64,000 bases of DNA from Novosphingobium subterraneum (GTDB lineage Bacteria; Pseudomonadota; Alphaproteobacteria; Sphingomonadales; Sphingomonadaceae). Location of the stretch: contig NZ_JRVC01000006.1 in the NCBI RefSeq assembly GCF_000807925.1, positions 159,946-223,945 on the forward strand. Direction: 5' to 3'. A program made the translations under genes and the position numbers. How positions within the stretch are numbered: the stretch's first letter is position 1; every line of letters begins with the position of its first letter. A model generated the notes under the pieces. It was not told where the DNA came from. It ran no database searches and saw only the letters and a program-made list of their open reading frames with translations. Shown piece after piece: positions 1 to 9,397 of the stretch.

Positions 1-1420
1 CTTCCATTTCCGACGCGATCTCGGCCATCAGGGCCTGCAGCACGCCGCCGTTTTCGTATCCGAGCTTGCGCGTGACGAGATCCGCCGCCTGGATGCCGTT
101 GGTGCCCTCGTAGATCGGAGCAATCCGTGAATCGCGCAGGTGCTGGGCCGCGCCGGTCTCCTCGATAAAGCCCATGCCGCCGTGGACCTGAATGCCGAGG
201 CTGGCGACTTCGCAGCCGATGTCGGTGCCCCACGCCTTGAGCATCGGCACGAGCAGTTCCGCGCGCTTCTGCGCCGCTTCGTTGCCGAGCGCACCGCGAT
301 CGACCTGGCCTGCGGTGTAGTAGAGCAGGGCGCGGCTGCCTTCGGTCAGCGCCCGCATGCGCATCAGCATGCGGCGCACGTCGGGATGTTCGATGATCGC
401 GACGGGGGCCTTGTCGGCCGAACCGGCGCGGGCCGACTGCACACGGTCACGCGCATAGGCCCGCGCCTGCTGGAAGGCGCGCTCGGCGATCTGCACGCCC
501 TGGCTGCCGACATTGATGCGGGCCGAGTTCATCATCGTGAACATGGCCCGCAAGCCGCCGTTCTCGTGGCCGACCATCTCGCCGATGCATTCGCCATCGT
601 CGCCATAGCTCATGACGCAGGTGGGCGAGGCATGGATGCCAAGCTTGTGCTCGATCGAGACGCAGCGCACATCGTTGCGTGCGCCAAGCGATCCGTCCTG
701 TTCCACGTGAAACTTCGGCACGATAAACAGCGAGATACCGCGCGAACCTTCCGGCGCACCCGGCGTGCGGGCAAGAACGAGGTGGACCACGTTATCAGCC
801 GCGTCATGCTCGCCGAACGTGATGTAGATCTTGGTCCCGGCGATGCGCCACTTGCCGGCGTGAGGCCCTTCGGTGATCGGCGTGGCGGTGGTGCGCAGCG
901 CTCCAACATCGGAGCCGGCCTGCGGCTCGGTCAGGTTCATCGTGCCCGACCACTCGCCGCTGATCAGCTTGGGCAGGTACATGGCCTTTTGCGCGTCGCT
1001 GCCGTGATGCTCCAGCGCCTCGATCGCGCCAACAGTGAGCATCGGTAGCAGGGTGAAGCCCATGTTGGCCGCGCCCAGCGTTTCGAGAGTGGCAGTGGCC
1101 AGCGTGAACGGCAGTCCCTGACCGCCAAATTCCGTGGACCCCGCGATCGAGTTCCAGCCCTGCTCGACGAAGGCCTTGTAAGCGTCGACATAGCCGGGGG
1201 GCAGTGTCACCTCGCCATCGCGCCACTTCGCGCCGATCTGGTCGCCCGCGCGGTGCAGCGGCGCCCATTCGCCCGCAGCGAATGCGCCAATGCCTTCGAC
1301 GATCGCCTCGACCAGATCGGGCGTGGCAGCGGCAAAACGTTCGCTCTGGGCCAGTTCGTCGATCCCGGCGCTCACGCGGATGGCGAGAAGCTGGTCGGCG
1401 GTGGGCGGCGTGAAAGTCAT
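1..1420 (-). CDS. Acyl-CoA dehydrogenase, DmdC-like large subfamily (C-terminus cut by window edge)
   Basis: FAD-dependent alpha,beta-dehydrogenation of an acyl-CoA. About 473 residues are present from the ATG at 1418-1420; the frame runs off the left edge. Seen in the translation: an N-terminal helical region, a TEPQAGSD signature in the middle beta domain (typical of the FAD/acyl contact) and a C-terminal helical section with the IQVHGGMGF motif and a YEGTNGIQ motif that usually follows the catalytic region. The extended N-terminus resembles the roughly 590-residue subfamily that includes DmdC-type enzymes and often carries an extra C-terminal domain, which would lie outside the window. The substrate cannot be told from sequence. 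The gene diverges from sua5 across an 81-bp gap. Confidence 0.9.
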   Translation of the reverse strand, partial: MTFTPPTADQLLAIRVSAGIDELAQSERFAAATPDLVEAIVEGIGAFAAGEWAPLHRAGDQIGAKWRDGEVTLPPGYVDAYKAFVEQGWNSIAGSTEFGGQGLPFTLATATLETLGAANMGFTLLPMLTVGAIEALEHHGSDAQKAMYLPKLISGEWSGTMNLTEPQAGSDVGALRTTATPITEGPHAGKWRIAGTKIYITFGEHDAADNVVHLVLARTPGAPEGSRGISLFIVPKFHVEQDGSLGARNDVRCVSIEHKLGIHASPTCVMSYGDDGECIGEMVGHENGGLRAMFTMMNSARINVGSQGVQIAERAFQQARAYARDRVQSARAGSADKAPVAIIEHPDVRRMLMRMRALTEGSRALLYYTAGQVDRGALGNEAAQKRAELLVPMLKAWGTDIGCEVASLGIQVHGGMGFIEETGAAQHLRDSRIAPIYEGTNGIQAADLVTRKLGYENGGVLQALMAEIASEME

Positions 1421-1501
1421 CGTCCTCTCCTGTCTCGCGCAATTTCAGGCGCAGGGCATGTGCGCTTGGCGCGGAGCCTGGGTCTCCCTATAGCGAGCCT
1501 G

Positions 1502-2449
1502 ATGGAGCCGACAAAGCCTTCCAAAGTGCATCTGTCCGACGCCCGAGGACTCGAGCTCGCCGCGCAGGTCATCACGCGCGGCGGGACGGTCGCCGTGCCG
1601 ACCGAGACGGTCTATGGCTTGGCCGCCCGCGCCGACGACGATGCGGCGGTGGCCGGGATCTACCGCGCCAAGGGCCGGCCCGATTTCAACCCGCTGATCG
1701 TGCACGTGCCCGACGTTACGGCCGCCGAAGCTCTTGCTCTGTTTGACAGGCGCGCGACGAGCCTGGCGAAGGCCTTCTGGCCCGGTGCGCTGACCATTGT
1801 CCTGCCCTTGCGCGAGGGTGCACGATTGGCGCCCGCCGTCAGCGCCGGATTGCCCACCGTGGCCCTGCGTTGTCCGGCACATCCGGTAATGCAGGCCCTG
1901 TTGAAAACCTGTGGATTGCCACTCGCCGCACCATCGGCGAATCGCTCGGGCGCGGTGAGCCCGACCAGCGCAGCCCATGTCGGGGCATCTCTGGGTGACC
2001 GCGTCGACCTGATTCTCGATGGCGGCGAGACGCGGCAGGGAATCGAATCCACGATCGTCGGCCTGCGCGCGGATGGGTCATGGACCGTCCTGCGTCCGGG
2101 CCCGATCACCGAAGCCGAAATTGCCGGGGTTCTGGGCGGACAGAGCGCCGCCATGACGTCAGCAAAGATCGAGGCTCCGGGGCAGCTGGCGAGCCACTAC
2201 GCCCCGGGCAAGCCCGTGCGGCTGAACGCGGTGGAGCCGCGGGCAGGGGAGTTCATGATCGGCTTCGGCGATATCGCGGGAGACGTGACGCTGTCGGCAG
2301 CTGGCGATCTGGCGGAGGCGGCTGCGCGGCTCTACGCCTGCCTGCATCAAGGCTCGACGGCGCCGCAACCGCTTATCGCCGTGGCACCGATCCCCGACGA
2401 AGGCATCGGCGTGGCGATCAACGACCGCCTGCGCCGTGCTGCGGCCTAG
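1502..2449 (+). CDS. L-threonylcarbamoyladenylate synthase (Sua5/YrdC/TsaC family)
   Basis: Makes threonylcarbamoyl-AMP from threonine, bicarbonate and ATP, the first step of t6A modification of ANN-decoding tRNAs. The protein is 315 residues from the ATG at 1502. The YrdC domain occupies roughly residues 15-200 and contains the TETVYGLA segment, KGRP followed by NPL, and the PSAN segment of the family. A C-terminal Sua5 domain follows (about 220-315), so this is the two-domain Sua5 form and not the short TsaC form. The open frame continues upstream of 1502 with no homology, so the ATG that begins just before the conserved domain was chosen. Convergent with the lipoprotein gene at 2456. Confidence 0.92.
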   Translation: MEPTKPSKVHLSDARGLELAAQVITRGGTVAVPTETVYGLAARADDDAAVAGIYRAKGRPDFNPLIVHVPDVTAAEALALFDRRATSLAKAFWPGALTIVLPLREGARLAPAVSAGLPTVALRCPAHPVMQALLKTCGLPLAAPSANRSGAVSPTSAAHVGASLGDRVDLILDGGETRQGIESTIVGLRADGSWTVLRPGPITEAEIAGVLGGQSAAMTSAKIEAPGQLASHYAPGKPVRLNAVEPRAGEFMIGFGDIAGDVTLSAAGDLAEAAARLYACLHQGSTAPQPLIAVAPIPDEGIGVAINDRLRRAAA

Positions 2450-2455
2450 AGCGCT

Positions 2456-2803
2456 TTAGTCGCGTGCCTCATAGGGCACGCTGGCCCGCATCGCGTCCAT
2501 CTCGGCATAGATGCTGCGGGCGTCACTGCAGGCCTCATCATCACCACGGCTGCAATCGCGGCGCGCCTCTTCGTATTGCCGCGCAAGCTTGCCATAGCGC
2601 TCTTCACGGCGGCGGATTTCGCGGCCGCGCTTCTGGTCCCGCTCGGAATCGCTGACCGTGATGCGATCGTAGACGCCAGCCGTCGTGTTGACGGCCTTCG
2701 CGCCCACCCGCACCGGCGCTGTCGCCAAGTCGAACGCGCTTTTGGCGACGCAGCCGGAAAGCGCGAACGCCAGAATGGAAAGCCCTGTCAGGCGACGGCG
2801 CAT
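2456..2803 (-). CDS. Small lipoprotein of unknown function
   Basis: A 115-residue protein with a basic N-terminus (MRRRL), a short hydrophobic stretch and a lipobox ending LSGC at about residue 17, so it should be exported and lipid-anchored. The mature part is highly charged, with an Arg/Glu-rich helical section (about residues 55-95) and two cysteines near a SRGDDEAC segment that could pair. Start: the ATG at 2801-2803 has a GAGGGAG ribosome site about 8 bases upstream; an in-frame TTG five codons earlier has none. I do not recognise a named family. It sits tail-to-tail with sua5, 6 bp apart. Confidence 0.72.
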   Translation of the reverse strand: MRRRLTGLSILAFALSGCVAKSAFDLATAPVRVGAKAVNTTAGVYDRITVSDSERDQKRGREIRRREERYGKLARQYEEARRDCSRGDDEACSDARSIYAEMDAMRASVPYEARD

Positions 2804-2910
2804 GAACTTCTCCCTCAAGGGAAAAATCCCACTATCCTAGCCACTTGGCAAGCAGGACCTGCACCAGTTTGGTCCTCGCGGAGTCAATCCGGTGCAGGTT
2901 GCACTGCAGG

Positions 2911-3714
2911 TCACTGGCCGTCGGCATCTTCGCTGGCGTCAGCCGCGCCTGCCGTATCCTTATCGCTGTTCGGCGTGACGCCATTCTCGCAGACCAGCTT
3001 GCCCGAGCCCATGGCGCTGACCTTGCAGGTAGCGCGGCCGAAAACACGCACTTCGCCCGAACCCATGATGTTGGCGTTGACGTGTCCGATGGAGGCAAAG
3101 CGGGCATTGCCCGAACCGGCAACGTCGACCTTGACATCGTCGACCGTCAGCCCGTCCATTTCGGCATCGCCGCTGCCGGCGACAGTCATCTTCAATTCCC
3201 TGGCCTTGCCCGCCGCGCGCAGCTTGCCCGAACCGACCACGTCGATGCCGAGCTTCTGCGCGTCGATCGCGCGCGCCTCGACCACGCCTGACCCGGCGAC
3301 GGTGATCTTGGCATCGCTGCCGCCGAGCTGGTCTGTGGTAAGATTGCCGGATCCGGCCAGCACGACCTCGCTCAACGCTGGAAGCGTGACGTTGACCGTA
3401 GCCGCGCGGGTTGACTGGCCGAGCTTCCAATCCTCGCGCGTGATGCCAAGCTGGCCTTCGGACAGGGCAAAGCGCAGCTTGTCGGCGCCTTCGCCCTCGA
3501 CCGTGATCGCCAGCTTGTCGCCCCGGGTGATGCGCACGTTGTCGGGACCGAGCAGGGCAATGCCGGTCGGCGCCGCACCGCTTAGATCGAGATCGGCAAG
3601 CGGAACGCCCTTCTTGCCATTGAACGAGATATTGCCGCCGTCACAACCAGCGAGCGAAGTGGCCAGACCCATGACGGCAACACCAGCAAGCGCGCGAGCA
3701 AAATTCCTTAACAT
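2911..3714 (-). CDS. GIN domain lipoprotein (DUF2807, putative auto-transporter adhesin head domain)
   Basis: A 267-residue exported protein. The N-terminus has a hydrophobic segment and a lipobox (LATSLAGC, ending near residue 25), followed by a repetitive all-beta region rich in VAGSG, VLAGSGN and GSG turns. That regular turn pattern, recurring roughly every 18-20 residues from about residue 115 to 245, is characteristic of DUF2807, predicted to form a right-handed beta-helix. The last 20 residues are an acidic, disordered tail. Start ATG at 3712-3714 sits directly before the signal sequence; the open frame continues upstream without a signal. The molecular role of the family is not established. 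Confidence 0.85.
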   Translation of the reverse strand: MLRNFARALAGVAVMGLATSLAGCDGGNISFNGKKGVPLADLDLSGAAPTGIALLGPDNVRITRGDKLAITVEGEGADKLRFALSEGQLGITREDWKLGQSTRAATVNVTLPALSEVVLAGSGNLTTDQLGGSDAKITVAGSGVVEARAIDAQKLGIDVVGSGKLRAAGKARELKMTVAGSGDAEMDGLTVDDVKVDVAGSGNARFASIGHVNANIMGSGEVRVFGRATCKVSAMGSGKLVCENGVTPNSDKDTAGAADASEDADGQ

Positions 3715-3829
3715 GACTTGGTCACTCCTGACGCTATTTCTGACTGTATTGCCGATATAACACGGTGATACGATCTCGACCAAGTCGTTGGTGGAGCCGG
3801 GCCATAAGTTGGTCGCAAAACCGGCAACG

Positions 3830-3862
3830 AAAAAGGCCCCCGGTTTCCCGGAGGCCTCTTTT
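3830..3862 (-). terminator. Rho-independent terminator downstream of carD
   Basis: GGCC-N-CCGG and CCGG-N-GGCC arms around a 4-base loop. On the minus strand the hairpin is followed by CCTTTTTCG. It lies 24 bp past the carD stop, so it most likely ends the carD transcript before the DUF2807 gene. Confidence 0.8.
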
Positions 3863-3885
3863 CATGCGCAAGTGCGTGAAACGGA

Positions 3886-4410
3886 TCAGGCCGTTTCGTA
3901 GTACTTCGGCGCGTGTTCGTTGAGGATCGCGAGGATCTTCTTGAGCGCAGCAGGCTCGTCGGTCTTTTCCATTGCCGCGAGTTCGCGGGCGAGGCGCGAG
4001 GAAGCCGCTTCGAAGATCTGGCGTTCCGAGTAGGACTGCTCCGGCTGATCGTCGGCGCGGAACAGGTCGCGCGTCACTTCGGCGATCGACACGAGGTCAC
4101 CGGAGTTGATCTTCGCTTCGTATTCCTGGGCGCGGCGCGACCACATGGTGCGCTTGACCTTGGGCTTGCCCTTGAGAGTATCGAGCGCTTCGCGCAGCGT
4201 CTTGTCGGACGACAGCTTGCGCATTCCGATCGCTTCGACCTTGTTGACAGGAACGCGCAAAGTCATGCGTTCCTTTTCGAAGCGCAGCACGTAGAGCTGC
4301 AGCTTCATGCCGGCAATTTCTTCGTCCTGAAGTTCGACCACCCGGCCGACACCATGCTTCGGATAAACGACGTAGTCCCCAACATCGAAGGCGAGAGCCT
4401 TACCTGCCAT
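3886..4410 (-). CDS. carD: CarD family transcriptional regulator
   Basis: RNA polymerase-binding regulator that stabilises the open promoter complex. The protein is 174 residues. The N-terminal Tudor-like RNAP interaction domain (about 8-65) begins FDVGDYVVYPKHGVG, the standard CarD opening, and the helical C-terminal DNA-contacting domain (about 70-165) includes a MWSRR segment. Start ATG at 4408-4410 has an AAAGGA site 6 bases upstream; a longer in-frame start adds 23 residues unlike the family. The order carD / fdxA / S4 protein / helicase on one strand is one I associate with alphaproteobacteria. A strong terminator follows. Confidence 0.95.
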   Translation of the reverse strand: MAGKALAFDVGDYVVYPKHGVGRVVELQDEEIAGMKLQLYVLRFEKERMTLRVPVNKVEAIGMRKLSSDKTLREALDTLKGKPKVKRTMWSRRAQEYEAKINSGDLVSIAEVTRDLFRADDQPEQSYSERQIFEAASSRLARELAAMEKTDEPAALKKILAILNEHAPKYYETA

Positions 4411-4759
4411 TGGTAATCCTTTCGACGCGGGCAGGACCGGCAAACGGAGATCAGCGAAGCCATTGGGGGAAATGGACATGAGCCCGCCGGATCGACGGTC
4501 ATGCGAGGCTTGCGATCCGGTTGCTGTTCTTGTCCTGCCGTTTTTCGTGGTGAAAGACGCCGGACGGGCATGAACCCACCGGCGCTTGGCGGCCTACATA
4601 ACATCTCGGCAACAAAATTACCACCCCTGAACGCACTGCAGCGCAGCGGAAATCGTTTGCTGTCTCCGTTGCGAAGACAACAAACGCCTTACGCTGCGCA
4701 GGCGGAGGGTCGGAAGCGCAAGGGCGGCAGGAGCCACCGGCCCTTGCAACGTGCTGAAA
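4411..4759. other. Intergenic region between carD and fdxA
   Basis: 349 bp with no supported gene. The right end holds a stem of GCAAGGGC and GCCCTTGC (about 4718-4746), 14 bp from the fdxA stop, which could be the 3' end of the fdxA transcript although no T-run follows on the minus strand. The left half should carry the carD promoter; I could not pick a convincing -35/-10 pair. Confidence 0.5.
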
Positions 4760-5098
4760 TCAGTCGCCTTCGCCGGGCTCGGCGGAGAAGTACTTGTCGA
4801 ACTTGCCTTCTTCGCCCTTGTGCTCGTCGGCATCGGCCGGAGCGTCCTTCTTGGCGGTGATGTTCGGCCACTCTGCCGAATACTTGGCGTTCAGTTCAAG
4901 CCACTGCTCGAGCCCGGATTCGGTATCGGGCAGAATCGCTTCGGCCGGGCATTCCGGTTCGCACACGCCGCAGTCGATGCACTCGCTGGGGTTGATCACC
5001 AGCATGTTCTCGCCCTCGTAAAAGCAATCAACGGGGCACACTTCGACGCAATCCATGAACTTGCAGCGGATACAGGCGTCGGTGACGACGTAGGTCAT
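4760..5098 (-). CDS. fdxA: 7Fe ferredoxin FdxA
   Basis: Small soluble electron carrier with one [3Fe-4S] and one [4Fe-4S] cluster. The 112 residues open with [17 protein letters not shown] and contain the second cysteine set [12 protein letters not shown], as in the FdxA-type ferredoxins of proteobacteria and actinobacteria. The C-terminal extension (about 60-112) is acidic and lysine-rich, again typical of the family. Start ATG at 5096-5098. It lies between the S4-domain gene and carD on the same strand, with 73 bp before it and a 349-bp gap after it, so it may have its own 3' end. Confidence 0.95.
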   Translation of the reverse strand: MTYVVTDACIRCKFMDCVEVCPVDCFYEGENMLVINPSECIDCGVCEPECPAEAILPDTESGLEQWLELNAKYSAEWPNITAKKDAPADADEHKGEEGKFDKYFSAEPGEGD

Positions 5099-5171
5099 GG
5101 CGATTTTATCCCTCAGGTCTTCGTTTGAGGCCGTGCTAGAGGGCTTTATGCCGTGGCGTCAAGCGGGGCCA

Positions 5172-5456
5172 TCAAACCGGCAACCCGTCTGGCGAGGATT
5201 GGTCAGGAATTTCGAGCACACGGTAGCAGGATTGTGCTTCGCTGGCCGGGCCGCGCCGTCCGGGGATCGCCAGAACCTCGATAACGGTCACCCGGCTGCG
5301 CATCGGCAGGACGAGCACGTCGCCCATCTTCACGCCCGCGCTGCATCGCTCGATCCGGCGGCCGTTGAGGCGGATGTGGCCCGCGGAAACCCAATCTTGG
5401 GCAAGGCCGCGGCTGCCGGCGAAACGGGTGAACCAGAGGAACTTGTCGATCCGCAA
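5172..5456 (-). CDS. S4 domain RNA-binding protein (Hsp15-like)
   Basis: A 94-residue protein consisting mainly of an S4 RNA-binding fold: RIDKFLWFTRF at the start, then a GHIRLNGRRI segment and a VLVLP strand. Members of this family (Hsp15/HslR) bind stalled 50S subunits; that role is inferred here. The probable start is TTG at 5454-5456, which has a GGAGAGGAG site about 9 bases upstream and places RIDK at residue 2 as in homologues. There is no ATG near the conserved start. The gene begins 17 bp after the helicase stop, so the two are probably cotranscribed. Confidence 0.85.
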   Translation of the reverse strand: MRIDKFLWFTRFAGSRGLAQDWVSAGHIRLNGRRIERCSAGVKMGDVLVLPMRSRVTVIEVLAIPGRRGPASEAQSCYRVLEIPDQSSPDGLPV

Positions 5457-5473
5457 GCAGGCTGTCTCCTCTC

Positions 5474-8065
5474 CTATCGCGCCACCAGTTCGGCGAGCGC
5501 GGCAAATGCTCCTGTGGGTGGCGGCTTCGGTCTTTCCGGCTCGGTCGCAGGTTCGCGACGGGAAGGCCGCCAGTCCCATAGTGGCGGGTGCGGGGGGCCG
5601 AATGCCTTTTCGGGCAGGCTGCGCCCCATGTGCACGCGAAAGCCTCCGGCACGCAGCAAGGCGGCATAAGCGGCGGTCGAAAGACTCATCGAGCGGGCAA
5701 TCGCGGGATCCAGGAAGACGCGCCTTGCCTTCGTGGCCATGCGGGTTGCATGCGCCGCCTGGAGCAGCTTTTCGGCAAGATCGACCCGAAGACTTTCGTT
5801 GCCGAGCCTGCGGTATCCGGCAGGTGCAATCTTCGCGTGGACAACCGGCTGCATCGTCTCGGGCGGCAGGGGCGCAGGTCTGCCCCAGATGCGCGCCAGC
5901 CGGTGCCACGCCTGCATCGCACCAGGGCGCAAGGCATTGGGCAGGAACAGGTCGAGCGCACCAATGCGCACGCCCAGCTTCTTCAGGCGCTGGCGCTGCG
6001 CTGCGTCGAGCCGGTCCAGTCCCGAGCCTTCCCGCACCAGCACCCCGCCCGCTTCCACGAGATGGAGCAGCAGCGCGCGCAGTTCAGGCCCGGAAGCGGG
6101 ATCGCGGCTGGCTTCGTCGAGCGCAAGCAGGGGTTTGAGATGACGCTGGTGCTGCGTCTGCAACCAGCCGTCCAGCGCCGCGACGACTTCCGCCTTGTCG
6201 GTGGGAGCAAGCCTGTCCAGCGCGACGTCGGGCTTGAGCCGAGGGGCCAGCATGGTTCGCCCGCGCTCGAGCTTGGCGACCACCGTGTCCTGCCAGACCA
6301 GCGCGGTGTCCTCGAACTCGATGCCCCTGGATTCGCGCGTGGCTTTGGCCAGCGCCTTGGCGCGATTGTGCAGGAGGCCCGGCAAGTGGCGCTCGGCGGC
6401 AGCCAGCAGCAGTCGGCGATCCTCGGCACGGGCGAGGGGATCGACCACGAAGCGGAAGCCCTCAAGATGTCCGATCGGCTCGTCATCCACGAGTACCGCG
6501 CCCTCGTCCGACAGACGCACCGGCAGCAGCGATGCGTCAGCCCCGGCCTTGCGCATCAGCACGGCAGTGCGGCGATTGACGAAGCGTTCGGTCAGCCGCG
6601 CGTGCAGCGCATCGGAAAGGCGCGCCTCTACGGCGCGGGCGCGGGCGGACATTTCGTCCTTGGCAAGCACCCAGTCAGGCCGCTGCGCGATGTAAGCCCA
6701 CGAACGGATTGCGGAAATTCGAGCCTGCAGAGTGTCGATATCGCCCGAAGGATTGTCGAGCTGGGCGATCGCCTGCGCCACGTAGTCCGCGCCGAGATAG
6801 CCATGGCGCAGATCCTGCCACAGGCGGGCGACGAAGCGGCTGTGCGTTTCCTCCCCCTGCGAGCGGAAATCGGGCAGGCGGCAGACGTCCCAGAACCGTT
6901 CGACCGCACGCTTGCCACGAACGCTCGATGCCGTATCCGCATCTTCGGCCAGGCGTTTGAGCACAGCAAGGTCGATAGCCTGCGGAGGTGTCGCCAGTTC
7001 GGGGCGAGGGGGAAGGCTTTCGAGGTCCTCGATCAATGTTGCAATGCTGTCGAAACGTGGCTCCGCCTCGCGCCAGAACAGGCGGGTGAGGGGCGGGAAG
7101 CGGTGTTCCTCGATCGCGTAGATTTCCTCGTCGGTGAATTCAGGATTGGTGCCGCCCGCGCCTGCCAACGTGCCGAAAGTGCCATCGCGCTGGTGCCGCC
7201 CGGCGCGGCCGGCGATCTGTGCCATTTCCACTGTCGTCAGGCGGCGCTGGCGATGGCCGTCGAACTTGGACAAACCGGCGAAGGCGACATGATGGACATC
7301 GAGATTGAGCCCCATGCCCACGGCATCGGTGGCAACGAGATAGTCGACCTCGCCCGCCTGGTACATCGCCACCTGGGCATTGCGGGTCTGCGGGCTGAGC
7401 GCACCCATGACCACCGCCGCACCCCCACGGAACCGCCGCAGCATCTCGGCCATGACATAGACCTGCTCGGCACTGAAGGCGACAATCGCGCTGCGCGGCG
7501 GAATGCGCGAAAGCTTCTTGGCACCGACATGGGTGAGCGTCGAAAAGCGCGGGCGGGTGACGACTTCCGCCTCGGGCACCAGCGCCTTGATCATTGGCTC
7601 CAATGTCGAGGAGCCAAGCAGCATCGTCTCCTCGCGCCCCCGCGTGTGCAGCAGACGGTCAGTGAAGACGTGGCCGCGTTCGGGATCGGCGGAGAGTTGC
7701 GCCTCGTCCAGCGCGACGAAGGCAAGGTCCGGGCGCGAAGGCATCGCCTCGACCGTGCAGAGATGCCAGCGCGCGCCCTTGGGCTCGATCTTCTCCTCGC
7801 CGGTGATCAGCGCGACGTTGTCCGCGCCCTTGATCGCGCAGACACGGTCATAGACCTCACGCGCCAGCAGCCGCAGCGGAAAGCCGATCGCACCCGAGGA
7901 GTGCGCGCAGAGACGTTCGATCGCGAGGTGGGTCTTGCCGGTGTTGGTCGGCCCAAGCACCGCCTTGACCACGCCTCCACCATTTGCGCCGGTGTGGGCG
8001 CTCTTCCGAGGCTGGGCAGGAATGCGCGGGGCCATGTGTCTGAATGTGGCGGGCATGATGCCCAT
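5474..8065 (-). CDS. Suv3-like superfamily 2 RNA/DNA helicase
   Basis: ATP-dependent helicase related to mitochondrial Suv3, about 863 residues. Visible motifs: Walker A GPTNTGKT near residue 38, DEAQ in motif II, GSSTLEP in motif III, and a second RecA domain ending in QIAGRAGRHQRDG (motif VI). The C-terminal ~500 residues include a helical region, a probable zinc-free accessory domain and a proline/arginine-rich tail. The ATG at 8063-8065 is preferred over a TTG at 8071; ATGs at 8056 and 8035 are alternatives, since no start has a clear ribosome site. The 5' end lies in the T-run of the rho terminator. An S4 protein gene follows 17 bp downstream, suggesting an RNA-processing operon. Confidence 0.88.
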   Translation of the reverse strand: MGIMPATFRHMAPRIPAQPRKSAHTGANGGGVVKAVLGPTNTGKTHLAIERLCAHSSGAIGFPLRLLAREVYDRVCAIKGADNVALITGEEKIEPKGARWHLCTVEAMPSRPDLAFVALDEAQLSADPERGHVFTDRLLHTRGREETMLLGSSTLEPMIKALVPEAEVVTRPRFSTLTHVGAKKLSRIPPRSAIVAFSAEQVYVMAEMLRRFRGGAAVVMGALSPQTRNAQVAMYQAGEVDYLVATDAVGMGLNLDVHHVAFAGLSKFDGHRQRRLTTVEMAQIAGRAGRHQRDGTFGTLAGAGGTNPEFTDEEIYAIEEHRFPPLTRLFWREAEPRFDSIATLIEDLESLPPRPELATPPQAIDLAVLKRLAEDADTASSVRGKRAVERFWDVCRLPDFRSQGEETHSRFVARLWQDLRHGYLGADYVAQAIAQLDNPSGDIDTLQARISAIRSWAYIAQRPDWVLAKDEMSARARAVEARLSDALHARLTERFVNRRTAVLMRKAGADASLLPVRLSDEGAVLVDDEPIGHLEGFRFVVDPLARAEDRRLLLAAAERHLPGLLHNRAKALAKATRESRGIEFEDTALVWQDTVVAKLERGRTMLAPRLKPDVALDRLAPTDKAEVVAALDGWLQTQHQRHLKPLLALDEASRDPASGPELRALLLHLVEAGGVLVREGSGLDRLDAAQRQRLKKLGVRIGALDLFLPNALRPGAMQAWHRLARIWGRPAPLPPETMQPVVHAKIAPAGYRRLGNESLRVDLAEKLLQAAHATRMATKARRVFLDPAIARSMSLSTAAYAALLRAGGFRVHMGRSLPEKAFGPPHPPLWDWRPSRREPATEPERPKPPPTGAFAALAELVAR

Positions 8066-8098
8066 AAACAAGAAAGGGCGGGGAATTTATCCCCGCCC
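8063..8098 (-). terminator. Rho-independent terminator of rho
   Basis: Perfect 8-bp stem GGGCGGGG / CCCCGCCC (8076-8083 with 8091-8098) and a 7-base AT loop, followed on the minus strand by TTTCTTGTTT. It begins about 43 bp after the rho stop codon. The T-run overlaps the probable start codon of the helicase gene. Confidence 0.85.
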
Positions 8099-8140
8099 TC
8101 GATTCTCGTGCGCTCATCGAGCTTACTGGTTCCCCCAGAG

Positions 8141-9397
8141 TTACTGGTTCATCGTCGCGAAGAAGTCTTCGTTGGTCTTCGAATCCTTCATCTTGTCGAG
8201 CAGGAACTCCATCGCATCGACAGTGCCCATCTGCATGAGGATGCGGCGCAGGACCCACATCTTCGAGAGCTGGTCCTTCGGCACAAGCAGCTCTTCCTTG
8301 CGGGTGCCGCTCTTGCCCACATCGAGCGCGGGGAAGATGCGCTTGTCGGCAACCTTGCGGTCGAGCACGATTTCCGAGTTGCCGGTGCCCTTGAATTCTT
8401 CGAAGATCACTTCGTCCATGCGGCTGCCGGTGTCGATCAGCGCGGTGGCGATGATCGACAGCGAGCCGCCTTCCTCGATGTTGCGGGCAGCACCGAAGAA
8501 GCGCTTGGGGCGCTGCAGGGCATTGGCGTCGACACCGCCGGTCAGCACCTTGCCCGAGGAGGGCACCACGGTGTTGTAGGCCCGGCCCAGGCGAGTGATC
8601 GAATCGAGCAGGATGACGACGTCACGCTTGTGCTCGACCAGGCGCTTGGCCTTTTCGATGACCATCTCGGCAACCTGCACGTGGCGCGTGGCGGGCTCGT
8701 CGAAGGTCGAGGAGATGACCTCGCCCTTCACGCTGCGCTGCATGTCGGTGACTTCTTCCGGGCGTTCGTCGACCAGCAGCACGATCAGGAAGACTTCCGG
8801 ATGATTGTCGGTGATCGCCTTGGCCATGTTCTGCAGCAGCACGGTCTTGCCGGTGCGCGGCGGGGCGACGATCAGCGCGCGCTGGCCCTTGCCCTGCGGG
8901 CTGACCAGATCGATCACGCGGGCCGACTTGTCCTTGACCGTCGGGTCGAGCGTGTCGAGCTTGAGGCGCTCGTTCGGGTAGAGCGGGGTGAGGTTGTCGA
9001 AGTTGACGCGGTGGCGCACGGCCTCCGGCTCGTCGAAGTTCACCTTGATCAGGCGGGTGATCGCGAAATAGCGTTCACCATCCTTGGGCGCGCGGACTTC
9101 GCCTTCGACGGTATCGCCGGTGCGCAGGCCCCACTTGCGGACCTGGTTGGGCGAAACATAGATATCGTCAGGGCCGGCAAGGTAGTTGGCCTCGGGGCTG
9201 CGCAGGAAGCCGAAGCCGTCCGGCAGGACTTCGATCGTGCCGATGCCGAGGATTTCCTCGCCGTCTTCCGCCATTTCCTTGAGGATGGCGAACATCAGGT
9301 CCTGGCGGCGCATGGTGCTGGCGCCTTCGACCTCGAGCTCTTCGGCCATCTGGACCAGCTCGGCGGGGGTTTTCTGCTTGAGTTCCTTCAGGTGCAT
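8141..9397 (-). CDS. rho: Transcription termination factor Rho
   Basis: Hexameric RNA-dependent ATPase that ends transcripts. 418 residues: an N-terminal helical Rho-N domain ([14 protein letters not shown], 1-45), an RNA-binding cold-shock-like domain (about 50-120, with GFGFLRSP) and the ATPase domain with Walker A APPRTGKT near residue 180 and Walker B VILLLDS-type strand near 265. Length and order match standard Rho without inserts. Start ATG at 9395-9397 begins exactly at the conserved N-terminus; a longer frame upstream lacks similarity. A 10-base sequence at the stop region (TTACTGGTTC) is repeated 18 bp downstream. Confidence 0.97.
   Translation of the reverse strand: MHLKELKQKTPAELVQMAEELEVEGASTMRRQDLMFAILKEMAEDGEEILGIGTIEVLPDGFGFLRSPEANYLAGPDDIYVSPNQVRKWGLRTGDTVEGEVRAPKDGERYFAITRLIKVNFDEPEAVRHRVNFDNLTPLYPNERLKLDTLDPTVKDKSARVIDLVSPQGKGQRALIVAPPRTGKTVLLQNMAKAITDNHPEVFLIVLLVDERPEEVTDMQRSVKGEVISSTFDEPATRHVQVAEMVIEKAKRLVEHKRDVVILLDSITRLGRAYNTVVPSSGKVLTGGVDANALQRPKRFFGAARNIEEGGSLSIIATALIDTGSRMDEVIFEEFKGTGNSEIVLDRKVADKRIFPALDVGKSGTRKEELLVPKDQLSKMWVLRRILMQMGTVDAMEFLLDKMKDSKTNEDFFATMNQ

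Noticed and set aside
4501..4860. Rightward 119-codon open frame between carD and fdxA
   Set aside because: Composition is Arg/Pro-rich with no ribosome site, and it overlaps the fdxA 3' end in antisense.
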